Source of the DNA: Spirochaetaceae bacterium
Lineage (GTDB): Bacteria; Spirochaetota; Spirochaetia; DSM-27196; SKKC01
NCBI GenBank assembly: GCA_003554375.1
Contig: PWGF01000333.1
Span: 1 to 14,863 of the forward strand
Length of the DNA stretch: 14,863 nucleotides
Direction of reading: 5' to 3'
The number at the start of each line of letters is the position of its first letter. Within the stretch, counting starts at the first letter, position 1. Under the pieces are notes generated by a model that saw nothing but the letters and a program-made list of their open reading frames with translations, was not told the DNA's origin and did no database searches. Positions 1-6,414 of the stretch are shown here, one piece after another. The position numbers and the translations under genes are program-made.

Positions 1-1889
1 AGCTCCTTTGCCGCCACCTTGCTTCGGAGATGCTCCTCGAACTCGTCATAGGGCATACTGCCCCGTCGCTCACCGCCCCGGACCCGGACGTTCACGTGGC
101 CCTGGTCCCGCTCCTGCTCGCCTACGACGAGCGTATACGGAATCTTCTCGTTCTGCGCGGCGCGGATCTTGGCGTTCATCCGGTCCTCGCCGAGCCGTGC
201 CTCCGCCCGAAACCCGGCATCGCCGAGCTTGCGGGCGATTTCCGCCGCATAGTCGTTGAACGCGGGCGCCACCGGCACCACTGCAGTCTGCACCGGGCAG
301 AGCCACACCGGAAACGCGCCGGCATAGTGCTCGATGAGCACCCCGAAAAACCGCTCAAGCGATCCCAGGAGCGCCCGGTGCACCATGAACGGCCGCTTCT
401 CTTTGCCGTCGGCGTCGGCATAGGTCATGTCGAAACGCTCCGGCAGATTGAAATCGAACTGAACGGTCGACATCTGCCACTCGCGTCCCAGGGCATCTTT
501 GAGCTTGAGGTCCACCTTGGGCCCATAGAAGGCGCCACCGCCTTCCTCGACCTCCACCTCGAGGTTCTCACGATCCACTGCTCGCTGCAAGCTCTCGGTG
601 GCCTGCTGCCACTTCTCCTCCTCGCCCACGCTTTTCTCCGGGCGCGTCGCCAGATACGCTTTGAAGTCGGTGAAGCCGAACGCTTCCAAGGTCTCCAGGC
701 AGAAGCGCAGCACCTGCGCTATCTCGTCCTCTACTTGCGCGGGAGTGCAGAAGATATGGGCATCGTCTTGCGTGAAACCGCGAACTCGCAGCAATCCGTG
801 GAGCACCCCGCTCCGCTCATACCGGTACACGGTGCCGAGCTCAGCCCAGCGAAGCGGCAGATCGCGATAGCTGCGCGTCTGTGTCTTGTAGATCATAATG
901 TGGAACGGGCAGTTCATCGGCTTGGCGTAGTACTCCGCCCGGTCCATCTCCATCGGCGGGTACATGTTCTCGTGGTAGAACTCCAGGTGCCCACTCTGCT
1001 CCCAGAGCCGGCTCTTTCCCACGTGCGGGGTATAGAGGAGCTCGTACCCGCCTTTCAAGTGACGGCTTCGCCAATAGTCCTCCACCTCGAGCCGCATGCG
1101 TGAGCCCTTCGGGTGCCAGTAGATGAGGCCACTGCCGGCTTCTTCGTGGGTCGAGAAGAGATCGAGCTCTTTGCCTAGCTTGCGGTGGTCCCGCCGCTCG
1201 ACCTCTTTGAGGTGATCCAGGTAGCGGCGAAGCTCCTTCGGGCTGTCCCACGCCGTGCCGTAGATACGAGTCAGCATCTCCCGGTTCTCGTCGCCTCGCC
1301 AGTAGGCACCGGCGACATTGAGGAGCTTGAAAGCCTTCGGCTGGATGTCGCCCGTCGTCTCGACGTGCGGGCCGCGGCAGAGGTCGACGAACGTATCCAC
1401 CGTATAGAGCGATACCTCTTCACCCTCCGGTATGGCCTCGAGCAACTCGAGCTTGTACGGCTGATCGTGGAAGAGCTCCTGCGCGTGTTCCCGGGTGACC
1501 ACCTCCTTGGTGAAATCATGCTTCTCCGAGACGATTTTGCGCATATGCTCCTCGATCTGCTCGAGGTCGTCATCTCCAAGCTTCCGCGGCAGGTTGAAGT
1601 CGTAGTAAAACCCGTTCTCGATCGGCGGACCGATAGCGATCTTGGCATCCGGGAACAGCCTGAGCACCGCCTCCGCCATCACGTGCGCCGTCGAGTGCCG
1701 GATGCGAAAAAGCCGGTCCTCTCGGGTGAGCTCTCCGTTTTGCTTCTCGCCGGCACCCGTGGGCTCCTCCGCCGCCTGCGCCGTTCCAACGGCCGTACCG
1801 TCGTACGCGCCCGCTGCGACTCCGTGTTCCGGCCCCGCACTCTGATGCGCCGCCCCGTTGATGCCTTCGTCTCTCTCTTTGTGAGCCAT
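1..1889 (-). CDS. thrS: Threonyl-tRNA synthetase, TGS-less, 3' end outside window
   Basis: Charges tRNA-Thr with threonine and edits mischarged Ser-tRNA-Thr in the cytoplasm. 629 codons are visible; the C-terminus lies beyond the left edge. Residues 1-54 are a low-complexity Ala/Gly/Glu-rich segment where most family members carry the TGS domain. The editing domain follows, with the HxxxH site at H65/H69 and CRGPH at C171/H175. The class II catalytic core runs from about 235 to 525: MNCPFH with zinc ligand C327, RGFTQDDAHIF with H378, and MVHRALLGSLERF with H504, matching E. coli C334/H385/H511. The anticodon-binding domain starts near 530. The ATG at 1889 is chosen because AGGAGG lies 6 nt upstream. 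The frame stays open back to a TAG at 2019-2021, but the only start-like codon of note there is a TTG without a ribosome site. Expression is very likely controlled by the T-box leader upstream. Identity is certain; the missing TGS domain is seen directly. Confidence 0.97.
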   Translation of the reverse strand, partial: MAHKERDEGINGAAHQSAGPEHGVAAGAYDGTAVGTAQAAEEPTGAGEKQNGELTREDRLFRIRHSTAHVMAEAVLRLFPDAKIAIGPPIENGFYYDFNLPRKLGDDDLEQIEEHMRKIVSEKHDFTKEVVTREHAQELFHDQPYKLELLEAIPEGEEVSLYTVDTFVDLCRGPHVETTGDIQPKAFKLLNVAGAYWRGDENREMLTRIYGTAWDSPKELRRYLDHLKEVERRDHRKLGKELDLFSTHEEAGSGLIYWHPKGSRMRLEVEDYWRSRHLKGGYELLYTPHVGKSRLWEQSGHLEFYHENMYPPMEMDRAEYYAKPMNCPFHIMIYKTQTRSYRDLPLRWAELGTVYRYERSGVLHGLLRVRGFTQDDAHIFCTPAQVEDEIAQVLRFCLETLEAFGFTDFKAYLATRPEKSVGEEEKWQQATESLQRAVDRENLEVEVEEGGGAFYGPKVDLKLKDALGREWQMSTVQFDFNLPERFDMTYADADGKEKRPFMVHRALLGSLERFFGVLIEHYAGAFPVWLCPVQTAVVPVAPAFNDYAAEIARKLGDAGFRAEARLGEDRMNAKIRAAQNEKIPYTLVVGEQERDQGHVNVRVRGGERRGSMPYDEFEEHLRSKVAAKE

Positions 1890-1895
1890 CAATAG

Positions 1896-1901
1896 CCTCC
1901 T
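1896..1901 (-). promoter_or_regulatory. thrS ribosome binding site
   Basis: A perfect AGGAGG lies 6 nt before the ATG at 1889. It fixes the start after the open, non-homologous stretch upstream and argues against an N-terminal extension that could hold a TGS domain. Confidence 0.85.
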
Positions 1902-1908
1902 GATCCCG

Positions 1909-1930
1909 TTGTCGATCGGTTGTCGATCGG
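1909..1930. repeat. Perfect 11-bp tandem duplication in the thrS leader
   Basis: The + strand unit TTGTCGATCGG occurs twice in direct succession (1909-1919 and 1920-1930), 8 nt beyond the thrS Shine-Dalgarno on its upstream side. Each unit contains the self-complementary core CGATCG. It most resembles a slippage duplication; no function is evident. Confidence 0.8.
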
Positions 1931-2040
1931 TTTCCGATTCGTCTTCGTCCCACTCAATGAGCTTGCGCCCTCGCGGCGTTTCCAACGCACCGGGCGGAAG
2001 CGTTCCGCCGCGCCCGGCCTATTCCGATACCCCTCAGCAC

Positions 2041-2117
2041 AAAAAAAGCTCCGGCGCTTCTCGCCCATACGTGCATCCTCGGATTGCACACGTAAGGACG
2101 AGAGGCATCGGAGCTTT
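2041..2117 (-). terminator. Intrinsic terminator of the thrS T-box
   Basis: AAAGCTCCG (2117-2109) pairs with CGGAGCTTT (2053-2045) and continues into a run of seven T (2047-2041). Inside, CTCGTCC pairs with GGGCGAG, and ACGTG with CACGT, giving one long hairpin. The 5' arm includes the CCTTAC bases needed for the antiterminator, so the two folds exclude each other. Confidence 0.92.
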
Positions 2118-2416
2118 GGAGCCGCCGGTCCACCGACAGCGCGCCGACCGCAGCCTCCCGCGGTACCACCTTACTTCGACGGGCCACGCGCGCCCGCCGC
2201 CCTCATTTGCATGCCCTTCACGCGGGCGAGACGGCACGGCCTACTCAGATGGCTGCACGTGCTTGGCACCGGCCGTTCCGTTCTGCTCAGCCCAAGCCCG
2301 GCATCCATCCGTTCGACCGGCAGCTCCCGAGGGGTTTTCCGCGCGGCGTGAACGGGCGGCTTCCAGCCTCCGCGGCCGCTCTCTCTAGTGATCCGTTTCG
2401 CGCGTACTCGTCTCGA
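2041..2416 (-). promoter_or_regulatory. T-box leader (tRNA-Thr sensing) of thrS
   Basis: All parts of a transcription-attenuating T-box are readable on the minus strand. Stem I base: 2416-2412 pairs with 2331-2327. The specifier loop has AGTA at 2408-2405 facing GAA at 2339-2337, with the candidate threonine codon ACC at 2335-2333. Its upper helix is CGCGCG (2404-2399) with CGCGCG (2345-2340). The AGAGAG bulge (2386-2379) and the distal loop GGCTGGAA (2368-2361) are the conserved Stem I apex motifs. Stem II: GCTTGG (2297-2292) with CCAAGC (2266-2261). Stem III: CGCCCGC (2228-2222) with GCGGGCG (2197-2191). The T-box AAGGTGGTACCGCG lies at 2172-2159. Antiterminator: GTAAGG (2174-2169) pairs with CCTTAC (2097-2092). 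The TGGT bulge would pair with an ACCA end, which fits a tRNA-Thr with discriminator A. The specifier agrees with the gene downstream. The base after the specifier is C rather than the more usual purine. Confidence 0.93.
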
Positions 2417-2434
2417 TCTTCGCCGTTATGCGAA

Positions 2435-2463
2435 ACGGTACTCACCCGCCTCACCCGTGTCAA
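2435..2463 (-). promoter_or_regulatory. Candidate sigma-70 promoter of thrS
   Basis: TTGACA (2463-2458, a perfect -35) is followed after 17 nt by TACCGT (2440-2435, a weak -10 matching 3 of 6). The -35 begins 5 nt beyond the glgX stop. Transcription would start near 2428, about 12 nt before Stem I of the T-box, which is where a T-box transcript should begin. The good -35 and the position support it; the -10 is poor. Confidence 0.6.
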
Positions 2464-2468
2464 CCTCC

Positions 2469-4691
2469 TCAGCGATTCCACCCGCTTACGAGCACGACCA
2501 CCGACCGGCCGGCACAACGGAGGCGTCGAACACGGAGCCGCGGCTCTTCCCTTGGAGGGAAGATGTCGCGCCCGGGCTCACCCGCCGTATCGACCGCAAG
2601 CTTCCACGGCCCCTGATGAGGATCCGGCAAGGCGAACTCTACTGCGCGCGCTCCCGGGTTGAACATGATATAGAGGTCGTCGTCCGGGATGTCTCCGCCG
2701 GGCACGGCCGCCTCCTGACCATCGATCCAAACGGCGATCGCGCCGTCGTGGCGCTCCCAGTCGACTGTGTCCCCGGTAGGACTCAACCAGCTCACGTCGG
2801 TGAGCGCATTCTCGTTCAGATCCTTGCCGGTGAAGAACTCGTGGCGCAGCAGCGCTGGGTGTCGCCTGCGAAAGCGTATCATCTCTCTAGTGAAACGAAG
2901 CACATCGTAGTGCTTCTCGCGGAGCCGATAGTCGTACCACGAAAGCTCGTTATTCTGGCAATACGCGTTGTTGTTGCCGTATTGCGTGCGGCGGAACTCG
3001 TCCCCGCCGGAGAGCATCGGCGTTCCCAAGGAAAGCAGCAGCGTGGCAAGCAGACTCTTGATGTGGCGATTCCTGGCCCGTTCTACCTTGCCATTCCGCG
3101 CCGGCCCCTCCACGCCGTAGTTGCAGCTGAGATTGTGGTCGTGGCCGTCGCGATTTGCCTCTCCATTTGCTTCGTTATGCTTGTGGTTATAGGAAACGAG
3201 GTCGTTCACCGTGAAACCGTCGTGACACGTGATGAGATTGATACTGTGAAACGGCTTTCTGCCGTCGTTGGAGTAGAGATCCGAGCTCCCGGCAAACCTA
3301 GTCACAAAGGTCGAGAGCTTCCCCGGGTCTCCGCGCCAGTAGCTCCGCACGTCATCGCGATATCGATCGTTCCATTCGGCCCATCGCCCGCCGGGGAAGC
3401 TCCCGACTTGGTATGCCCCGCCTGCATCCCACGCCTCCGCGATGATCTTTGTCCCGCGAAGAACCGGGTCCTCCGCGATTCGCTGCACAATGGGTGGCTC
3501 TTCGAGAATACGCCCGTCCTGTCCGCGACTCAACACCGAACCGAGATCGAAACGGAACCCGTCGACGTGCATCTCCAAAACCCAGTACCGGAGGCACTCG
3601 ACGATAAGTGAGCGGACTACCGGATGATTGCAGTTCACCGTATTGCCACACCCGGAGAAGTTTCGATAGTAGCGCGGATCGTCGTCGAGCATGTAGTAGA
3701 CCTGGTTGTCCAAGCCGCGGAAACTGACGGTCGGCCCGGTTTCCGCTCCCTCGCCGGTATGGTTGAACACGATGTCCAGAATCACCTCGATTCCGGCGCG
3801 GTGGAGCTCCCGAACCATCTCTTTGAACTCGTCAACAACACATCCGGGAGTGCGATCCGAGGCGTAGCGCGCCTTCGGCGCGAAGTACGCCAGGGTGTTG
3901 TAGCCCCAGTAGTCTTGAAGCCGTTCGCCTGTCGTTGGATTGTGCCGCGGGTTGTCCAGCTCGTCGAACTCTTGGATCGGCATGAGCTCTATGGACGTGA
4001 CACCGAGCTCACGCAGGTAGGGGATCATCTCGATGACCCCTCGGAATGTCCCCGGATGCTCGACCCCGGAACTCGGATGCACCGTAAGGCTGCGGACATG
4101 AGTTTCGTAGATGATGGCCTTGTGCAACGGCACATTGAGGGGCTTGTCGCCCTGCCAGTCGAAATCGGTGGAGACCACAACGCATTTCGGCATATGGGCC
4201 AGGTTACTCTGTTGAGCCGGCGCAGCGTCCTTCCTCGGACTCCCGGCATCGTACCCAAGGCTGCGATGCATCTCCCCCGGCTCAGCAGTCAGCGCACGGG
4301 CGTAAGGATCCAGCAGGTAAAGATGCCCGTTGAAGCGTTGTCCTTGTTCCGGAGCATACGGCCCTTCGGCCCGTACCAGGTACAGCGCCCCCGCGCCGAT
4401 TCCGCTGACGTGACAGTGCCAGATGTCGCCGGTTCGAAACCGCGTGTCGAGCACGATTTCCGCTTCGGGCTCAGTGTCCGTCGCCTCCCGAAACAGTGCG
4501 ATCGTAAGCCGCTCAGCGTGCCGGCTGAAAACCGCAAACTGGACGCCCTCATCGGTGAGGGTAGCTCCCAGGGGCTCGGGGCGGCCGTCCGCGATCCCGT
4601 ATGTCGCGCCACTTCTTCCAACGAGTGTCTCCGGGCTCGCCGGCTGAAGCTCCGTATCAGGCCCAAATGACCTAAGGATGTCTGCGTTCAC
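2469..4691 (-). CDS. glgX: Glycogen debranching enzyme GlgX (GH13 isoamylase type)
   Basis: Hydrolyses alpha-1,6 branch linkages of glycogen or limit dextrin in the cytoplasm. 740 residues, somewhat longer than E. coli GlgX (657). An N-terminal CBM48-like beta domain (about 40-135) includes RFNGHLYLLDPYARAL. The GH13 barrel carries all conserved regions: region I DIVFNH (D306, N310, H311), region II MHVDGFRFD with nucleophile D382, region III IIAEAWD with acid/base E419, and region IV ITCHD with H490/D491. The NEANGEANRDGHDHN segment near 506-520 is typical of the GlgX/TreX branch. The start is a GTG at 4691, 6 nt after the stop of the hydrolase gene, with AGGGTAGG just upstream, so the two are probably cotranscribed and translationally linked. 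No glycogen synthesis gene is nearby. Isoamylase/TreX is the alternative name; the residues do not separate the two. Confidence 0.95.
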   Translation of the reverse strand: MNADILRSFGPDTELQPASPETLVGRSGATYGIADGRPEPLGATLTDEGVQFAVFSRHAERLTIALFREATDTEPEAEIVLDTRFRTGDIWHCHVSGIGAGALYLVRAEGPYAPEQGQRFNGHLYLLDPYARALTAEPGEMHRSLGYDAGSPRKDAAPAQQSNLAHMPKCVVVSTDFDWQGDKPLNVPLHKAIIYETHVRSLTVHPSSGVEHPGTFRGVIEMIPYLRELGVTSIELMPIQEFDELDNPRHNPTTGERLQDYWGYNTLAYFAPKARYASDRTPGCVVDEFKEMVRELHRAGIEVILDIVFNHTGEGAETGPTVSFRGLDNQVYYMLDDDPRYYRNFSGCGNTVNCNHPVVRSLIVECLRYWVLEMHVDGFRFDLGSVLSRGQDGRILEEPPIVQRIAEDPVLRGTKIIAEAWDAGGAYQVGSFPGGRWAEWNDRYRDDVRSYWRGDPGKLSTFVTRFAGSSDLYSNDGRKPFHSINLITCHDGFTVNDLVSYNHKHNEANGEANRDGHDHNLSCNYGVEGPARNGKVERARNRHIKSLLATLLLSLGTPMLSGGDEFRRTQYGNNNAYCQNNELSWYDYRLREKHYDVLRFTREMIRFRRRHPALLRHEFFTGKDLNENALTDVSWLSPTGDTVDWERHDGAIAVWIDGQEAAVPGGDIPDDDLYIMFNPGARAVEFALPDPHQGPWKLAVDTAGEPGRDIFPPREEPRLRVRRLRCAGRSVVVLVSGWNR

Positions 4692-4697
4692 CGGGGC

Positions 4698-5516
4698 CTA
4701 CCCTACGAGTGCCATCAATTCGCTTACGACGCGCTTGGGCTGCACCGCGTGCACCCAATGCCCCGCGCCGTCCACCTCTACCAACTGCGCCTGCGGAAAT
4801 CGTTCCCATATCAGCTCGTTATCTCGCTCCGTCCGCACATAATCCGATTCGCTGCCATAGAGAAACAAAGCCTTGCCGGTGTACTGAGCCGCCCCAAAAT
4901 CCGGGAACCCCAGTATGGCGGAATACGCCGTGCGTATACCTGAAACATTCAGCATCCACCCGTAGTTACTCTCCGACGTTCGCCTGTAGCTCTTGAGGAG
5001 AAAGCCTCGCACTGCCTGATCGGGAATCCGTTCCGCAAGAATCGCATCTGCTTCCGTTCGGGTCGGACTCCGCCCCTCCTTGTTCCCCCTCTCCTCCACC
5101 GCCGCCATCGCCGCCAGGATGCTCTCATGTGACGGCCTGTAGCGCCGCGGTGCAATATCGATAACGCCGAGTCCACCCACGCTCTCAGGTTGCATCAGGG
5201 CAAGCGCCATCGCCACCTTGCCTCCCATGCTGTGCCCGACAACAATCGGCTGCTCCAGCCCAAGCAGGCTAATAAGACGCTCGACTTCCCGAGCCATTGT
5301 CGGATAGTCGATCGTCTCGGTCCATGCCGACTTCCCGTGATTCGGCAGATCCGGGAGCACTACCGGCACGTGTTCCGACAGTGCACGTGCTATCCCGGCC
5401 CAGTTCTCCCCTGAGCCGAACAAACCGTGAAGAATGACGACGCTCCGTTGAGGCCCCGTGACCTCCGCACTCCCGGCCCATCGATAGTAGAGCGTTTCGT
5501 GTTTCCCAGTCCGCAT
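4698..5516 (-). CDS. Alpha/beta hydrolase, YbfF/ABHD11-like esterase
   Basis: A 272-residue alpha/beta-hydrolase-fold protein, predicted to be a soluble carboxylesterase. The oxyanion-hole motif HGLFGSGENW begins at H30. The nucleophile elbow GHSMGG holds S96, and the acid and base are probably D225 (in GSESDYV) and H253 (in GAGHWVHA). The blocks LPDLPNHGKS and VIDIAPRRY match the YbfF/ABHD11 subfamily. The natural substrate cannot be read from the sequence. I chose the ATG at 5516. A longer frame opens with GTG at 5594, but that codon lies inside the candidate -10 box and its extra 26 residues look unlike the family. The ribosome site before 5516 is weak. It lies upstream of glgX by 6 nt, so the pair forms an operon. 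Confidence 0.85.
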   Translation of the reverse strand: MRTGKHETLYYRWAGSAEVTGPQRSVVILHGLFGSGENWAGIARALSEHVPVVLPDLPNHGKSAWTETIDYPTMAREVERLISLLGLEQPIVVGHSMGGKVAMALALMQPESVGGLGVIDIAPRRYRPSHESILAAMAAVEERGNKEGRSPTRTEADAILAERIPDQAVRGFLLKSYRRTSESNYGWMLNVSGIRTAYSAILGFPDFGAAQYTGKALFLYGSESDYVRTERDNELIWERFPQAQLVEVDGAGHWVHAVQPKRVVSELMALVG

Positions 5517-5592
5517 AGATTGCTCGCGCAGCGACAGATTATTCAGCTTGCTGATCCCTATAGGTCGCCTTCCAGGATTCAGCACCCCGGCC

Positions 5593-5621
5593 ACTATACT
5601 GATTTCGCCCGGTCAGGTGAA
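5593..5621 (-). promoter_or_regulatory. Candidate promoter for the hydrolase-glgX operon
   Basis: TTCACC (5621-5616) and TATAGT (5598-5593), with a 17-nt spacer, match 4 of 6 and 5 of 6 consensus bases. The transcript would start near 5586, leaving a leader of about 70 nt before the ATG at 5516. It lies back to back with the candidate promoter of the + strand gene. Confidence 0.55.
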
Positions 5622-5646
5622 GCCGGTCTTGCGCACGACAGCGTGC

Positions 5647-5674
5647 TTGACGTGTACCGCTCACCGAGTATCAT
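5647..5674 (+). promoter_or_regulatory. Candidate promoter of the ACT/DUF5612 gene
   Basis: TTGACG (5647-5652) and TATCAT (5669-5674) are separated by 16 nt, each matching 5 of 6 consensus bases. The start of transcription would fall near 5681, only about 5 nt before the ATG at 5686, which predicts a leaderless or nearly leaderless mRNA. Confidence 0.6.
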
Positions 5675-5685
5675 ACAGTATCGAT

Positions 5686-6414
5686 ATGGCTTCATCGATT
5701 CCGCAGCGCCTGGCAGAACGCTACCGCCATTTCAAGTCTCATGCCGCTACCGCCACGTATCCAGGATTCGCCCTGGAGATTTTGGCCCGGGATCGTATCG
5801 GCCTTTTGGCAGACATCACCGCTGCAATCTCACAGCCGGCAGGAGACGTCTGGTACATCCAAAGCTGGATCGATTTCGACGGGCTCACGCACATCCTGGT
5901 CCAGATAAAGGAAGGCTCGGTGCATGAGAGCGTGGCTCAGACGATCGAGAAGATCCAGTCGGTCGAGCGCGTGCATGTACGCCCGACCTTTGGCCGGACC
6001 TACGGGAAACGCATCATCGTAATGGGGGGCGGGGCACAGGTCGCCGCGGTGGCGTCCGGGGCCATTGCGGAGGCTGATCGCCACAATATCCGGGGAGAGG
6101 TTATATCGGTAGATACGATCGCAGTAGTCGGTGAGCAGGAAATCGCCCGCGCAGTGCGGGGCGTCGGTCGCCTTCACCGCGCCGGAATTCTCGTGATGGC
6201 CGGAGCCATGATGGGGGGGGAGATATCGGTCGCAGTGGACGAGCTGCGCGAAGAGTACGGCATCCCGGTCATCGCGCTTAGCATGGCCGGCTCGCTACCG
6301 GACCATTCGGACCTGACGGTAGCTGATCCTACGGAGGCCGGCGTCATGGCTGTAATGGCGATCAGCAACATCGGTGCGTTCGACTTACTCAAGCTCGGCG
6401 GGCACCGGTTCTAA
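5686..6414 (+). CDS. ACT-domain protein with DUF5612-like C-terminal domain
   Basis: 242 residues. Residues 27-100 form an ACT-type regulatory domain (GFALEILARDRIGLLADITAAIS opening, then a second beta-alpha-beta half), which in this family usually binds an amino acid. Residues 108-236 are a conserved-looking block: MGGGAQVAAVASGAIAEAD, RGEVISVDTIAVVGE, LVMAGAMMGGEI, IALSMAGSLPD and DPTEAGVMAVMAIS. From memory this matches DUF5612, found with ACT domains chiefly in methanogenic archaea; I cannot confirm this by search. No catalytic residues are recognised. The start at 5686 is taken because the ACT domain follows closely and a good promoter ends just upstream. An in-frame ATG at 5548 would put that promoter inside the gene. 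No Shine-Dalgarno precedes 5686. The gene converges on the Na/Pi gene; the stop codons overlap (TAA 6412-6414, opposite TAG 6411-6413). The role is probably amino-acid-responsive regulation, unproven. Confidence 0.8.
   Translation: MASSIPQRLAERYRHFKSHAATATYPGFALEILARDRIGLLADITAAISQPAGDVWYIQSWIDFDGLTHILVQIKEGSVHESVAQTIEKIQSVERVHVRPTFGRTYGKRIIVMGGGAQVAAVASGAIAEADRHNIRGEVISVDTIAVVGEQEIARAVRGVGRLHRAGILVMAGAMMGGEISVAVDELREEYGIPVIALSMAGSLPDHSDLTVADPTEAGVMAVMAISNIGAFDLLKLGGHRF

Noticed and set aside
30..1103. Long + strand frame of 357 codons opposite thrS
   Set aside because: It is a shadow of thrS in G+C-rich DNA; composition is Leu/Arg/His-rich with no recognisable domain, while the minus frame has every ThrS motif.
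2190..2212. Second T-box-like stretch (CAAATGAGGGCGGCGGGC)
   Set aside because: It lacks the TGGNACCGCG core and is accounted for by Stem III pairing; only the copy at 2172-2159 is a true T-box.
1909..2662. Several frames of 60-160 codons in the thrS leader
   Set aside because: They overlap the paired elements of the T-box and encode Arg/Pro-rich low-complexity sequence; the region is an RNA leader.
2388..4670. Two long + strand frames (407 and 348 codons) opposite glgX
   Set aside because: Shadows of glgX; the minus frame carries all GH13 catalytic residues and no promoter or ribosome site supports the + frames.
5517..5594. Upstream GTG start giving a 298-residue hydrolase
   Set aside because: The GTG lies within the candidate -10 box and the extra residues do not look like the family N-terminus.
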